Source: Microcoleus sp. LEGE 07076 (GTDB lineage: Bacteria; Cyanobacteriota; Cyanobacteriia; Cyanobacteriales; Microcoleaceae). Taken from it: a DNA stretch of 58,412 nucleotides. Shown one piece after another: positions 42,268 through 51,695 of this stretch. Positions within the stretch are counted from its first letter, which is position 1. Every line of letters begins with the position of its first letter. Made by a program: the position numbers and the translations under genes. The notes under the pieces are model-generated. The model saw only the letters and a list, made by a program, of their open reading frames with translations, was not told where the DNA came from and did not search any database. The stretch lies in contig NZ_JADEWV010000009.1 in the NCBI RefSeq assembly GCF_015207455.1, forward strand, positions 1 through 58,412, given 5' to 3'.

Positions 42268-43767
42268 ATGCCAGACTTTGATGCGATCGTAATTGGTAGC
42301 GGTATTGGCGGCTTAGTTGCCGGCTCAATGCTAGCTCGCTACGGCAAGCGGGTACTCGTCTGCGAGAGCCACACCATAGCGGGCGGGGCGGCTCACAGTT
42401 TTTCGCGCCGGGGATTTCACTTTGATTCGGGGCCTTCTTTTTATTGCGGTTTGACCGATCGACAGTCCCTGAATCCTTTGCGACAAGTCTTGAATATGTT
42501 AGACGAATCGATCGCAGCCATTTCCTACGATCCGCTGGGGCATTACCATTTTCCTGAGGGAAGTTTATCGGTTTATGCTGATGCAAAAAATTACTTAGAT
42601 GCTGTAGCTAAATTCGCACCGCAAGGTGCTATAGAATTGCAGCAATTTCAAAAGAATTTATTAGTTTTGTATGAAGCTTTGCGCCCAATTCCGGCTTTAG
42701 CGCTGAGATCGGACTGGCAGTTGATACCTGTGTTGCTGTCTCGGTACTCGCCTGCTTTGCTGAAGCTGTTACCGTCATTAGGGGCGATCGGCAGTTCGGC
42801 TGGTACATTAATGGATAGAGACGTGCGCGATCCTTGGGTGCGGCGTTTGATCGATTTGGAATGCTTTTTGCTGTCGGGGTTGAAAGCCCACGAAACTGTC
42901 GCCCCGGAAATTGCTTTTATGATTGGCGAACGATCGCGAGTGGCGATCGAATATCCTGTAGGAGGCAGCGGTGCGATCGTCGATGCTTTGGTTCGAGGCT
43001 TGCAGCGCTGGGGAGGGAAGTTGCGATTGGGAACTCCCGTCGAGCAAATATTAGTTGAATCCGGCAAAACCACGGGCGTTCGCTTGCAAAATGGCGAAAT
43101 TGTCCGCGCCCCAATTGTTATTTCAAATGCCACCGTTTGGGATACTTGCACAAAATTGCTGCGGCCCGAAGATTTGCCCGAAAGCTACCGAAAAACCGCT
43201 TTGTCGGTGCCAGCAATACACAGTTTTATGCACCTGCATCTAGGAATTAAAGCCGAAGGAATCGAAGGTTTGACCGGCCACCACGTCGTCGTTCACGACA
43301 GCAAAATTGACATTACAGTACCCGGAAATACCTGCATGATTTCAATTCCTACAGTGTGGGATGCTAATCTCGCGCCGCCCGGACATCACGCTATTCACGC
43401 TTATACATTGGAACCTTACGCAGGTTGGGAGTACGGCGACGGTTATCAGGAAAAAAAACGAGAGCGATCGCAATCTCTGTTTAAAGCTTTAGAAAGAATT
43501 ATACCGGATTTGCGATCGCGAACAGTCTTAGAGTCGATCGGCACACCGCTAACCCACGCCCGATATCTGCACCGGTATCAAGGAACCTACGGGCCTGCAA
43601 TCGCGGCCGGAAAAGCCACATTCCCCGGGCCGCAAACCCCAGTCAAAGGCTTATATCGGGTGGGAGACAGCACCATGCCGGGAATTGGGGTTCCCGCCGT
43701 CGCAGCATCGGGTATTTTGTGCGCCAATACCTTGGTAAATTCCGATGTAACTGCACAATTTCTGTAA
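42268..43767 (+). CDS. FAD-dependent oxidoreductase of the carotenoid isomerase/phytoene desaturase family
   Basis: A 499-residue flavoprotein. The N-terminal dinucleotide-binding motif is DAIVIGSGIGGLVAGSMLARYG with CESHTIAGGAAHSFSRRG, followed by FHFDSGPSFYCGL, all as in CrtISO/CrtH. The C-terminal FAD motif is LYRVGDSTMPGIGVPAVAASG. It could isomerise or oxidise a carotenoid or retinoid-like polyene. The family also includes retinol saturases and CrtO, so the substrate is open. ATG start. It is a lone gene. An ABA4-like gene lies 1.5 kb downstream, a possible carotenoid link. Confidence 0.86.
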   Translation: MPDFDAIVIGSGIGGLVAGSMLARYGKRVLVCESHTIAGGAAHSFSRRGFHFDSGPSFYCGLTDRQSLNPLRQVLNMLDESIAAISYDPLGHYHFPEGSLSVYADAKNYLDAVAKFAPQGAIELQQFQKNLLVLYEALRPIPALALRSDWQLIPVLLSRYSPALLKLLPSLGAIGSSAGTLMDRDVRDPWVRRLIDLECFLLSGLKAHETVAPEIAFMIGERSRVAIEYPVGGSGAIVDALVRGLQRWGGKLRLGTPVEQILVESGKTTGVRLQNGEIVRAPIVISNATVWDTCTKLLRPEDLPESYRKTALSVPAIHSFMHLHLGIKAEGIEGLTGHHVVVHDSKIDITVPGNTCMISIPTVWDANLAPPGHHAIHAYTLEPYAGWEYGDGYQEKKRERSQSLFKALERIIPDLRSRTVLESIGTPLTHARYLHRYQGTYGPAIAAGKATFPGPQTPVKGLYRVGDSTMPGIGVPAVAASGILCANTLVNSDVTAQFL

Positions 43768-43787
43768 ATTAGCGGCAACAGGTTCGA

Positions 43788-43883
43788 TTATCCACCAGCC
43801 GCAAAAGTGCCCATAATTGCGATCGACAAAGCCAAACCCGGCAACAGCAGCAATCCTAACATCAAAGCATCGTGTCCGCTCAT
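43788..43883 (-). CDS. 31-residue single-helix membrane protein
   Basis: A small gene. Translation is MSGHDALMLGLLLLPGLALS followed by IAIMGTFAAGG: one transmembrane helix of about 20 residues with short polar ends. The ATG at 43883 is preceded by AGGAGA, six bases upstream, an ideal ribosome binding site. The style (about 30 residues, one helix) is that of the small subunits of photosystems, cytochrome b6f or NDH-1, but it does not match PsaM, PsbM, PsbT, PetN, PetL or Psb30 as I remember them. Product unknown; it stands alone between convergent and tandem genes. Confidence 0.65.
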   Translation of the reverse strand: MSGHDALMLGLLLLPGLALSIAIMGTFAAGG

Positions 43884-43951
43884 CACTTTCTCCTGATACT
43901 GACCTTGAATAGCTTATCATACAAACCGCAAGTTCGCCACCGTCTTCAGAA

Positions 43952-44965
43952 TTAAAACCTGCAGATTGATTCGGGATTAACAGGGCAAATCTTATTCACA
44001 ATCGGATTCCCGCGCAAGTCCAGCGCTGTCAACTTTTGCAAAGATTGCAGCGGAGTGATATCAGAGATTTGATTGTTGTACAAATCGAGCACAAATAAGT
44101 TATTCAAAGCTTGCAGCGCCCTGCTATCGGAAATCGGATTGTTAAACAAATAAAGCTGAGTCAAGTTAGTTAAGGATTGCAGCGGAGTGATGTCCGAGAT
44201 TTGATTGTTGCCGAGGTTTAGTTCCACTAAATTAGTTAAACCAGCCAAAGGACTAATATCGGATATCTTGTTTTCAAATAAAACCAGTTTTTTTAAGTTA
44301 GTCAAGGTTTTCAGCGGAGTTAAATCAGATATCTTGTTTTCAAATAAAAACAGCGCGTTGAGATTTTTCAAGGAAGCCAGCGCGCCGATATCTGATATTT
44401 TGTTTTTGTAAAGATAGAGAATCTGAATTTCAGTTAAATTCGCTACAGGAGCGAGATCCGAAATTTGATTTTTGTAGAGAATCAGCGCCCTTAAGTTATT
44501 TAAAGATTTCAATGGACTGATGTCATGAATTTGGTTGTCAAACAAGACAAGTTCGGTAAGATTAGTTAGAGCAGCTAAGGGAGTGATGTCAGATATTTGA
44601 TTGCTGTCGAGAACCAGTCTCGTCAGATTTGTGAGAGATGAAAGCGGGCTGATATCTGATATTTGATTGACATCCATCACCAGAGTTTTCAGCTTGGTTA
44701 AAGATTGCAGGGGAGTGATGTCAGATATTTGATTGCTGTCGAGGATGAGACTGGTAAGTTGAGTGAAAGATGAGAGAGGGCCGAGTTCAGTAAGTTGAAC
44801 TTCTTTGAGGTTAAGTTCTGTTATACTAGAAAGCAGTTCGTTAGCTCGATCGCACTCAGTAGTATCGGATATTTGCAACAGTATTTCTACGGTATGTTTA
44901 GCGCCGGGGGATAGATTGTCTTTGTGCGAACACCAATCTAGGAAATTATTATAAGTTGTTGTCAT
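43952..44965 (-). CDS. Leucine-rich repeat protein (internalin-like)
   Basis: A 337-residue protein with some 11-12 tandem LRRs of 22 residues in the bacterial SDS22/internalin pattern (SLTNLTxLVLDSNQISDITP), starting near residue 62. A short helical cap (about 1-60) comes first and a Cys-containing end (VNKICPVNPESICRF) last. No signal peptide or anchor is visible, so it is cytosolic and probably a protein-interaction scaffold. The near identity of successive repeats indicates recent internal duplication. ATG start, monocistronic as far as I see. Confidence 0.93.
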   Translation of the reverse strand: MTTTYNNFLDWCSHKDNLSPGAKHTVEILLQISDTTECDRANELLSSITELNLKEVQLTELGPLSSFTQLTSLILDSNQISDITPLQSLTKLKTLVMDVNQISDISPLSSLTNLTRLVLDSNQISDITPLAALTNLTELVLFDNQIHDISPLKSLNNLRALILYKNQISDLAPVANLTEIQILYLYKNKISDIGALASLKNLNALFLFENKISDLTPLKTLTNLKKLVLFENKISDISPLAGLTNLVELNLGNNQISDITPLQSLTNLTQLYLFNNPISDSRALQALNNLFVLDLYNNQISDITPLQSLQKLTALDLRGNPIVNKICPVNPESICRF

Positions 44966-45217
44966 GGAATTTGAGATTTCGGATTTTAAATATCATTCCT
45001 GAACGCATCAGTACCTTCAAAACATAGTTTTCTAAGGTTCGTACTGCGGTTAATATATCGCACATGACATAAGTCTTAGATTTGGGATCAGTATAGCAAC
45101 TATTTTTAATTTTGGAATTAAATTTTTTGCAGATTTTGATAATTTTTAGCAAAAATTGTGTAAAGTAATCTAAACAGCCTTGATTGTATCGCATTTCGCC
45201 GAAAAAAACACCAAATT

Positions 45218-45676
45218 ATGACACCAGAACTAATTTTCAATGCAGGCAATCTGTTTGTTTTGCCTTTCTGGGCAATTATGATTTTATTGCCAAACTGGGG
45301 AATTACCCGAAAAGTGATGAATTCCTTAATTCCGTTTGCGATCCTCGCACTCTTGTACATATATTTGTTTGGTAGCAGCCTGACTGCGGAAAATGCGGCG
45401 GCTTTGTCCAATCCCAAGCTGGCAGATATTGCTAAATTTCTGGGGGAAGAAACGGCGGCGGCTACAGGATGGATTCATTTTTTAGTGATGGATTTGTTTG
45501 TGGGGCGGTGGATTTATTTGGAAGGACAGCGCACGGGAGTTTGGACGGTTCATTCTTTGGCTTTGTGTTTGTTTGCCGGGCCGATGGGATTGCTTTCTCA
45601 TATTGTAACTGCTGGGATTTCTGAAAGGTTTTTCCCGAGTTCTGAGGCGGCGGCAAGCGTTAATCCTTCGGTTTAA
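45218..45676 (+). CDS. ABA4-like family membrane protein (DUF4281)
   Basis: A 152-residue membrane protein with four hydrophobic segments (about 8-25, 32-52, 85-105, 112-130). The family signature is LFVLPFWAIMILLPNWGITR near the N-terminus and GWIHFLVMDLFVGRWIYLEG in the middle, as in ABA4, the plant protein required for neoxanthin formation. Bacterial members occur in cyanobacteria; their product is unknown. ATG start. A role in carotenoid modification is possible given the CrtISO-like gene nearby, but not shown. Confidence 0.87.
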   Translation: MTPELIFNAGNLFVLPFWAIMILLPNWGITRKVMNSLIPFAILALLYIYLFGSSLTAENAAALSNPKLADIAKFLGEETAAATGWIHFLVMDLFVGRWIYLEGQRTGVWTVHSLALCLFAGPMGLLSHIVTAGISERFFPSSEAAASVNPSV

Positions 45677-45935
45677 GTTCCTAGCCAGAAGCCACACAAT
45701 TTACTTTCATGTTGCTGTCGGGATGGATAGTATTTTGTAGAGTGTGCCAACCAGCACCGGTGGAGTTTGTCGCCAAGTACAAAGTCAATCGGTGCGCCGC
45801 GAACATCCTAAAAAGCAGACAATATTGGATTCATCGCACTTGAGGAAATTATCTGCGTTCATCTGCGTCAATCAGCCTAACATCTGCGGTTTGCTAATCT
45901 AAAACTCAGGCAATTCAAGTTTAGTCAACAGAATA

Positions 45936-48866
45936 TTAAGACTTGGCTAGGGGTAGCACTAAACGAGCAACAATTAAATTATTTTCTAACATTTCTAGAG
46001 AAAAGTTTCCCCCCATTAAGTGTACTGCTCGCTGACAAATTAAGAGATTTTGCACGATCGACCTATGTGACGAAACATATGGCGAAACCACCAATATATC
46101 TGGGTGAAAATTGTCGTTGAAGACAGCAATTAACTGTCGATCGCACTTGAGACCGCTATCGATCACAGACAATTCTAGCAAATCTTCCCCCAAAACCTCG
46201 GTGCGAATCTCAATCTTGTCCCCAACAGAAGAGCGCCTGCAAGCCATCGCCAGCAATTCGCACAGGATCAAATCCAGCTTGATGCTGTCGGCGCGAACGC
46301 TCAAAGTCTTGCCAGCAGGCAGCGACACAGCAGTCTGGGCGTTAACTTCCAGCAAGATTTCCGACTGTTTGACCATCGGGGCCGCGCGATCGAGCGATCG
46401 CCTCAGCCAACCGCTCACAGACACCGCATCTTGTCCGAATTGCAACCGCCACGGCTCGTGTTTCAGCATCAAATGAGCTGACCCCAAAGCATTGCCAATT
46501 TGCCGCAAAACCTGTTGGTAGCGCAAAGTTTTCAGAGCATCCTTTTGTTCCTTCGCCGACTGCAAAATCGACTGGCTCAACTCCCCCAACTCCTTCACCC
46601 CCGCTCCCACAATCCGGTAAAAATCCTCGAAACGGCGCTGCTTGTACCAGTTGAGCATTTCCAGATCCAACCGCTGCGACTCGGCTGCCGATTGCACCGC
46701 CAAATACCTGTGCCACCAAGCCAAGTGAGACACCATCGATCTCAGTAAATTCACGGACAACTCCGACCACTCGCGGCCGCTAACGTCCGCCACAATCACA
46801 ATGCCAGCCGGAGCGTGTTCGGGGGCAGTCTGCAGCGCCACCGCCAGAATCTCGCCAATTCCCGGACTGCGGAGCCACCCCTTCGTCGCCAGCGCCAGTT
46901 GACTCGTGTTTTGTTGCAGCACGCCTCCGCGCGCGAGGGTTTGCTGGATCAAAGCGTCTGTTTGCACGGGAATCACCGCCTCGGGATTGAGCGCAAATAC
47001 GGGATTTGCAGCTACTGCCGCGGCGATGGAAGCAAACTCCTGGCCCGGATGCCAAGTAATTACGGCTACTAAAGGACAGGAAATTGTCTGGGAAACGTCT
47101 CGAGCAAAGTTACGATCGAGCTTTGGCCGCCGCAAGTCTGAGAAAATCATCGCCGAAGCAGATTTCTGCTGTTGGGATTCCTCCTCCCCAGAATGCTGCA
47201 AAACCGCTAAACCCGATTCGAGCGATCGCCAGAATTGCTGATATTTGTCGATTTGGGAACTTTGCTGCCACGAATGCAAGATTAATCCTAGCTGTTGGCT
47301 GACTACCTGAACCAATTCTCGCTCCGCCCCCTTCCAGGTGCGAGTTGCGCTGTGCCCGACAACCAGCAAACCCTCGATCGATTTTCGATTTTCGATTAGC
47401 GATTTGGGATTGCGGTTTTCAGACTTAGCCTTTTTCCCCTTAGTGTTCGACGCCAAAAGCGATCGCACCCCCGACTCCGCCAGCACTTCTCGCCAAGCGC
47501 CCAACCGTCTGTCTTCCTCCCAATTTTCAATCGCCAGAGGTTCCCCGCACGCTTGCAGCAGCAGCAGGTCAGCCGCATCGAGGGAGTTGAGTGGCGAGGG
47601 TACGGGTCTGCGGTTGCGGGGCAGATTTTGGCAGACAATTTCAAAGCGATTTTGTTCTTCGCCATACAGAAGCAGCAAAAAGTATTCGCATTTGAGCCGA
47701 GAGCACAACTGTTCGGCGGTATTTTTCAAAGTCACCTCCCAGTCAGCATCGCTGTAGATGGCGCGAGCAATGCCGGCGGTTAAATCTCGATCGAGCTGTG
47801 TTTGCTGAATTTTTTCCTCCATCTCCGACAGAGGAGCGATCAAAGCCACTAACTGAGCGGCTCCCCGCAGGTAATGTTTTTCATTGTCCAACCAAATCCG
47901 GGGCTCCGTCGCTTCCACTGCCAAAAATCCCAACAATTCGCCTTCGGAAACAATCGGCGCAGCCAACAGAGAGCGAGCGCGGATTTGCTGCATCAACCGC
48001 GCAGTCAGCTCAGTTTTCAGAGAACTGTGAGATTCACCGATCCAAACCATTTGTTCCCCAGTCAAGGCCTGATAAAACTCGCCCAAGTCTTGGACAGTGA
48101 TCCCCGAAGCCGGTCGCTTGGGCCCCAAACCCGGAGCAACTTGGCGGTTGCTGACTCGGCGCCAAAAATAGCGCCGCTCTGGCTCGAACCAATAAACATT
48201 AGTCCGCGTCGGCTCGATAAATTCATGGGCTTGTTCGACTACCGCTTGCAAGTATTGGTCGATCGAGCGCAATTCCCGCAACTGCGAAATCAGCAGCAAC
48301 AAAGACTCATCCGGGCGTTTTACTTGTTGTAGCTGCCAATCTTTTTCTATTTGATAAAGAGCAGTTGCCAGCGCTCCAAAGACGATCGCCAACTGCGTTT
48401 TTGGAGCCGACTTTGGCGACGCTCCCCACTCGTCCGTGCCGAGCAAAATCACGCCGTAGCAGCGGTCTTTGTAGCGCAGCGGAAACAGAGTCGTGCCTTG
48501 AACGTTGAAATTTTGAGCTGCTTTGCGCCATTCTCCGGCTCTGTTTTCCGATCGCAAATCCGGGACATCCACCGGCTGCAGTTCAATCACCACTTGTTCC
48601 AGCAAATCCCCCGGATTCAGGGCAAACCGCTGTTTGAGAAAAGACAAATCCCCATTAGGAGTCATGCCTCCTTTCCCGAGCAATCGGTGAGCCTGTCGAT
48701 CGTACAACCCGATCCAAATCAACCGCCAGTCAAATTCCGCTTGCAAGTAACCGAGCGTAGTTTCCAGTAGCACCTCAACATTCTCCTCTTCTCGGAGAGT
48801 TTGGAGAACGCGATCCAGGTCCGCGATTTCTTCGTCTAAATCCTTCGGTCTTTGCTGATGCCCCAT
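45936..48866 (-). CDS. Multi-GAF sensor protein with degenerate histidine kinase C-terminus
   Basis: About 976 residues from ATG 48866 (MGHQQRPKDLDEE). At least three GAF-like domains follow in order: about 25-165 (FDWRLIWIGLYDRQAH, GVILLGTDEW), about 205-345 (TNVYWFEPERRYFWRR, AAPIVSEGELLGFLAVE) and about 360-535. The C-terminal about 200 residues resemble a HisKA/HATPase region (LRYQQVLRQIGNALGSAHLML, LCELLAMACRRSS, ELSVIDSGL), but without the usual phosphoacceptor His or G2 box. It is probably a signal-binding protein rather than an active kinase. An in-frame GTG at 48884 adds six residues. No partner response regulator is adjacent. Confidence 0.82.
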   Translation of the reverse strand: MGHQQRPKDLDEEIADLDRVLQTLREEENVEVLLETTLGYLQAEFDWRLIWIGLYDRQAHRLLGKGGMTPNGDLSFLKQRFALNPGDLLEQVVIELQPVDVPDLRSENRAGEWRKAAQNFNVQGTTLFPLRYKDRCYGVILLGTDEWGASPKSAPKTQLAIVFGALATALYQIEKDWQLQQVKRPDESLLLLISQLRELRSIDQYLQAVVEQAHEFIEPTRTNVYWFEPERRYFWRRVSNRQVAPGLGPKRPASGITVQDLGEFYQALTGEQMVWIGESHSSLKTELTARLMQQIRARSLLAAPIVSEGELLGFLAVEATEPRIWLDNEKHYLRGAAQLVALIAPLSEMEEKIQQTQLDRDLTAGIARAIYSDADWEVTLKNTAEQLCSRLKCEYFLLLLYGEEQNRFEIVCQNLPRNRRPVPSPLNSLDAADLLLLQACGEPLAIENWEEDRRLGAWREVLAESGVRSLLASNTKGKKAKSENRNPKSLIENRKSIEGLLVVGHSATRTWKGAERELVQVVSQQLGLILHSWQQSSQIDKYQQFWRSLESGLAVLQHSGEEESQQQKSASAMIFSDLRRPKLDRNFARDVSQTISCPLVAVITWHPGQEFASIAAAVAANPVFALNPEAVIPVQTDALIQQTLARGGVLQQNTSQLALATKGWLRSPGIGEILAVALQTAPEHAPAGIVIVADVSGREWSELSVNLLRSMVSHLAWWHRYLAVQSAAESQRLDLEMLNWYKQRRFEDFYRIVGAGVKELGELSQSILQSAKEQKDALKTLRYQQVLRQIGNALGSAHLMLKHEPWRLQFGQDAVSVSGWLRRSLDRAAPMVKQSEILLEVNAQTAVSLPAGKTLSVRADSIKLDLILCELLAMACRRSSVGDKIEIRTEVLGEDLLELSVIDSGLKCDRQLIAVFNDNFHPDILVVSPYVSSHRSIVQNLLICQRAVHLMGGNFSLEMLENNLIVARLVLPLAKS

Positions 48867-49203
48867 TTCCCAGATTCCCCGCACCTTTGTCCAAGTTCAA
48901 ATTACCAATTAAAAAACAATCAACTCCTAATATAATCGCCTCACCCTTCCTTCAATTTAAAACATTCAATCAAGCCGATAGAAATTGAAATAAAAACCTC
49001 AGATTCCCAGTCTCATTCTGAATATTTTTATTGAACCAGCCCAAAAACTGATACTTGCTTTCCCACAGGATGGGTAAAAATCTCAAAATTTTAGACTTTT
49101 GTTCGCTCTCCCAGATACATCTGTGGATTCAAGCTCTCATTCTTCAATTATTTAATCTAAAATCGATAGCGTTATCAGTTATCAATTGCCCCAGGACAAG
49201 TCA
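48867..49203. other. Spacer between divergent GAF protein and pyrD genes
   Basis: About 340 bp, A/T-rich, holding the promoters of both divergent genes. No repeat, RNA or convincing ORF was found (a 65-codon frame at 49055 runs into pyrD). Confidence 0.45.
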
Positions 49204-50367
49204 TTGGATATATATCGATCGGGCGTGCAGCCCCTGTTGTTTTCCCTATTGAAAACCGACGCTGAGTGGCTCCACAACCGCACTCTCCAAATTCTCGAAC
49301 TCGCAGCCAGAACCCAGTCAAACCCAGCAACCAGCCAACTGCTATCCCGACTGCAAAAATCTTTGGGAGTGCAAGATTCTCGCCTCGAACAATCGAAGTG
49401 GGGGCTGAGCTTCAAAAATCCCATCGGCTTGGCCGCCGGATTTGATAAAAACGGCGTAGCAGCCGACATTTGGGCAAATTTTGGCTTTGGCTTTGCCGAA
49501 CTCGGTACAGTCACCAGCCAAGCGCAGCCAGGAAACCCCCAACCTCGATTGTTTCGCTTGCGGGCCGACAGCGCAGCCCTAAACCGCATGGGATTTAACA
49601 ATCAAGGAGCCGCCGCTATGGCAGCCCGGTTTCAGGCAGCGCAGCAACATTCAAAATTCAATGCCTCGCGTACAGTGCCTCAGTCCCCCTTCCCCTCGGG
49701 CATCAATCTCGGTAAATCTAAAGTAACACCGTTAGAGCAGGCAGCAGCCGATTATTGGGAGAGTTTTAAGCTGCTCAAAGATTGGGGGGATTATTTTGTA
49801 GTCAACGTTTCATCTCCGAATACGCCGGGATTGCGATCGCTCCAAGATGCTGCTGGACTTAGCACTATTTTGGAAATTTTGCAACAAGAAAATCGGGGAA
49901 TCAAGCCAATTTTAGTCAAGATTGCGCCGGATTTGGAGATGGAGGATATCGCATCAATCCTCGACTTAGCAAAAACCTACAAACTAGCAGGAATTATCGC
50001 TACAAATACCACAATCCGCCGCGACGGATTGAAAACCCAAATATTGCCAGAAACCGGGAAACCCATCAGCGAAGAAGCAGGCGGAATTAGCGGGATGCCA
50101 GTGCGGGAGCGATCGACAGAAGTCATCCGATTCATCTGGCAATATACAAAAGGCGAATTACCAATAATTGGAGTTGGTGGCATATTCACCGCGCAAGATG
50201 CTTGGGAAAAAATCGCAGCCGGCGCGAGTTTAATTCAAGTCTACACAGGCTGGGTTTACGAAGGCCCGATGATGGTGCGCCGAATTTTGGAAGGGTTGCT
50301 GCAAAAGTTAGACGAAAAAGGATTTAATTCAATTTCTGAAGCCGTTGGTTCCGAAAATATTAAGTAG
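49204..50367 (+). CDS. pyrD: Dihydroorotate dehydrogenase (quinone), class 2
   Basis: A membrane-associated flavoenzyme of pyrimidine synthesis that oxidises dihydroorotate to orotate with quinone. The class 2 signature is [20 protein letters not shown], with ELGTVT and PRLFRL. The catalytic Ser lies in [15 protein letters not shown], and FMN contacts appear in [10 protein letters not shown] and [11 protein letters not shown]. An N-terminal helix ([13 protein letters not shown]) matches the quinone-tunnel helix. The start is uncertain: TTG 49204 has AGGAC seven bases upstream and gives 387 residues; TTG 49186 would add six. An insertion (about 160-190, Ser/Pro-rich) is typical of some cyanobacteria. 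Confidence 0.93.
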   Translation: MDIYRSGVQPLLFSLLKTDAEWLHNRTLQILELAARTQSNPATSQLLSRLQKSLGVQDSRLEQSKWGLSFKNPIGLAAGFDKNGVAADIWANFGFGFAELGTVTSQAQPGNPQPRLFRLRADSAALNRMGFNNQGAAAMAARFQAAQQHSKFNASRTVPQSPFPSGINLGKSKVTPLEQAAADYWESFKLLKDWGDYFVVNVSSPNTPGLRSLQDAAGLSTILEILQQENRGIKPILVKIAPDLEMEDIASILDLAKTYKLAGIIATNTTIRRDGLKTQILPETGKPISEEAGGISGMPVRERSTEVIRFIWQYTKGELPIIGVGGIFTAQDAWEKIAAGASLIQVYTGWVYEGPMMVRRILEGLLQKLDEKGFNSISEAVGSENIK

Positions 50368-50587
50368 TGCAGTGCCGAAATTTTCAATCTCGTCTCGCGC
50401 TGCAAAAACACCATTCTCAGCCTCTAGAATGCGTCCAACTTCTGCTGCTTTCTCTGAGTACCGGCGATTCTCCAATCCCTCCCCGATCGCCCCGGCGCGA
50501 TCGAAAATACGAAAATATCGAACATTTGCTTGGCAAGTCGAAGTCATTACGAGTATGATTTAAGCAGAAACCAAAAAGATAGCCGCC

Positions 50588-50848
50588 ATGAGGATCGCAG
50601 AAATACCCCTCAACCAGATTCGCCGCCCGCTGCCGCGAGTCAACGACCAAACTAAAGTAGCCGCCCTGATGGAATCGATCCGCGAGGTAGGTTTAAACGA
50701 ACCCATCGACGTGCTAGAAGTAGATGGTCAGTATTACGGATTTTCCGGCTGCCACCGCTATGAAGCTTGCCAGCGTCTGGGTTTAGAAACTATCCGCTGT
50801 AAAGTCCGCCGAGCTCCGCGTGCCGTGTTGCAGATGCACTTGGCCTGA
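50588..50848 (+). CDS. srx: Sulfiredoxin
   Basis: An 86-residue ParB-fold enzyme that uses ATP to reduce sulfinylated 2-Cys peroxiredoxins. The signature GFSGCHRYEACQRLG (residues 51-65) holds the catalytic Cys55; IPLNQIRRPLPRV and LMESIREVGLNEPIDV are typical of the ParB/Srx fold. The length is that of the bacterial-type Srx. The ATG at 50588 follows AAAAAGATAGCCGCC. A peroxiredoxin gene is not in the window, but the oxidative-stress gene dps follows 190 bp downstream on the same strand. Confidence 0.93.
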   Translation: MRIAEIPLNQIRRPLPRVNDQTKVAALMESIREVGLNEPIDVLEVDGQYYGFSGCHRYEACQRLGLETIRCKVRRAPRAVLQMHLA

Positions 50849-50892
50849 GCCTCTCAACAGCAATTCAGATCAATTCCGGTTGCACTCCTCAT

Positions 50893-50922
50893 GATGTTAA
50901 CTGTTGACTGTTGACTGTTAAC
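50893..50922. repeat. Short heptamer run (GTTGACT/GTTAAC)
   Basis: About four 7-bp units (GTTAACT, GTTGACT, GTTGACT, GTTAACA) between srx and dps; the same STRR class as elsewhere. Confidence 0.75.
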
Positions 50923-51038
50923 AGTGAATTTACTATTCCGATGAAGAGAGGATTTGAGATCACGACAGGTTTTCGTTCGATCGCCCAAACCTTTCTCAGA
51001 TATTCGATCGACAATCACTACTAACAAGGGACAAATCT

Positions 51039-51591
51039 ATGACTGGCAACAATCACAAACAACATCTTTACCCGACGCGCATCGATATGTCAGCGGCCAC
51101 CCGCACTCAAGTAGTCGGGCTGCTCAATGCAACGCTGGCTACGACTCTGGACTTAAAAACTCAAGTCAAGCAAGCTCACTGGAACGTCAAAGGCATGGAC
51201 TTCTATCAGTTGCACTTGCTCTTCGACGAAATGGCCGGAGAACTAGAAGAATATGTGGATACGGTGGCTGAACGAATCACAGCTTTGGGCGGTTTAGCTG
51301 TAGGAACAGCCCGCACAGCCGCCTCCGACTCGATCGCTGCCAGAATTTCCTTTCGACATTGTAGACGGCAAAGAATACGTGACTGCTTTGGCCGATCGCT
51401 ATGCAGCCTACGCCCAACACCTGCGAGTGGCGATCGATCTCACAGCGGAATACGGCGACGCTGACACTGCCGACTTGTACACTGAAATTTCGCGGACAAT
51501 TGACAAGCGCTTGTGGTTCCTAGAAGCACATTTGCAAGGTTCTGCGACAACTGCAACAGCAGTCGCACCGGAAAAAGTTGCCGCAAAATAG
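51039..51591 (+). pseudogene. dps: Frameshifted Dps (DNA starvation protection / ferritin-like) gene
   Basis: Dps protects DNA by storing iron and using peroxide. The first part starts at ATG 51039 and shows LLNATLATTLDLKTQVKQAH followed by WNVKGMDFYQLH (ferroxidase His) and FDEMAGELEEYVD. After TARTAASDSI the frame shifts: the family sequence LPEFPFDIVDGKEYVTALAD resumes at 51337 in the +1 frame and runs to TAA 51591. One extra base in TCGATCGCTG (about 51336, expected TCGATCCTG) explains it. Corrected, the protein would have 183 residues. It is either a true one-base mutation or a sequencing error; as read the product lacks the C-terminal half of the four-helix bundle. Confidence 0.85.
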
Positions 51592-51695
51592 CCAATTGTC
51601 GTTGTGGGGCCGACACTTTTACCAGTAGGCCCCAAATATGTATTGTCCTTAAGACTCGCGACAGTTTACGATCGAGAATATGTCCATTTATTAAT

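Noticed and set aside
45936-48866. Active histidine kinase
   Set aside because: No clear phosphoacceptor His and no G2 glycine box; described as a degenerate kinase instead.
50329-50563. Two opposing 72-codon frames after pyrD
   Set aside because: They overlap each other and the pyrD end, and neither has a ribosome binding site or family features. The leftward one is slightly better but not enough to report.
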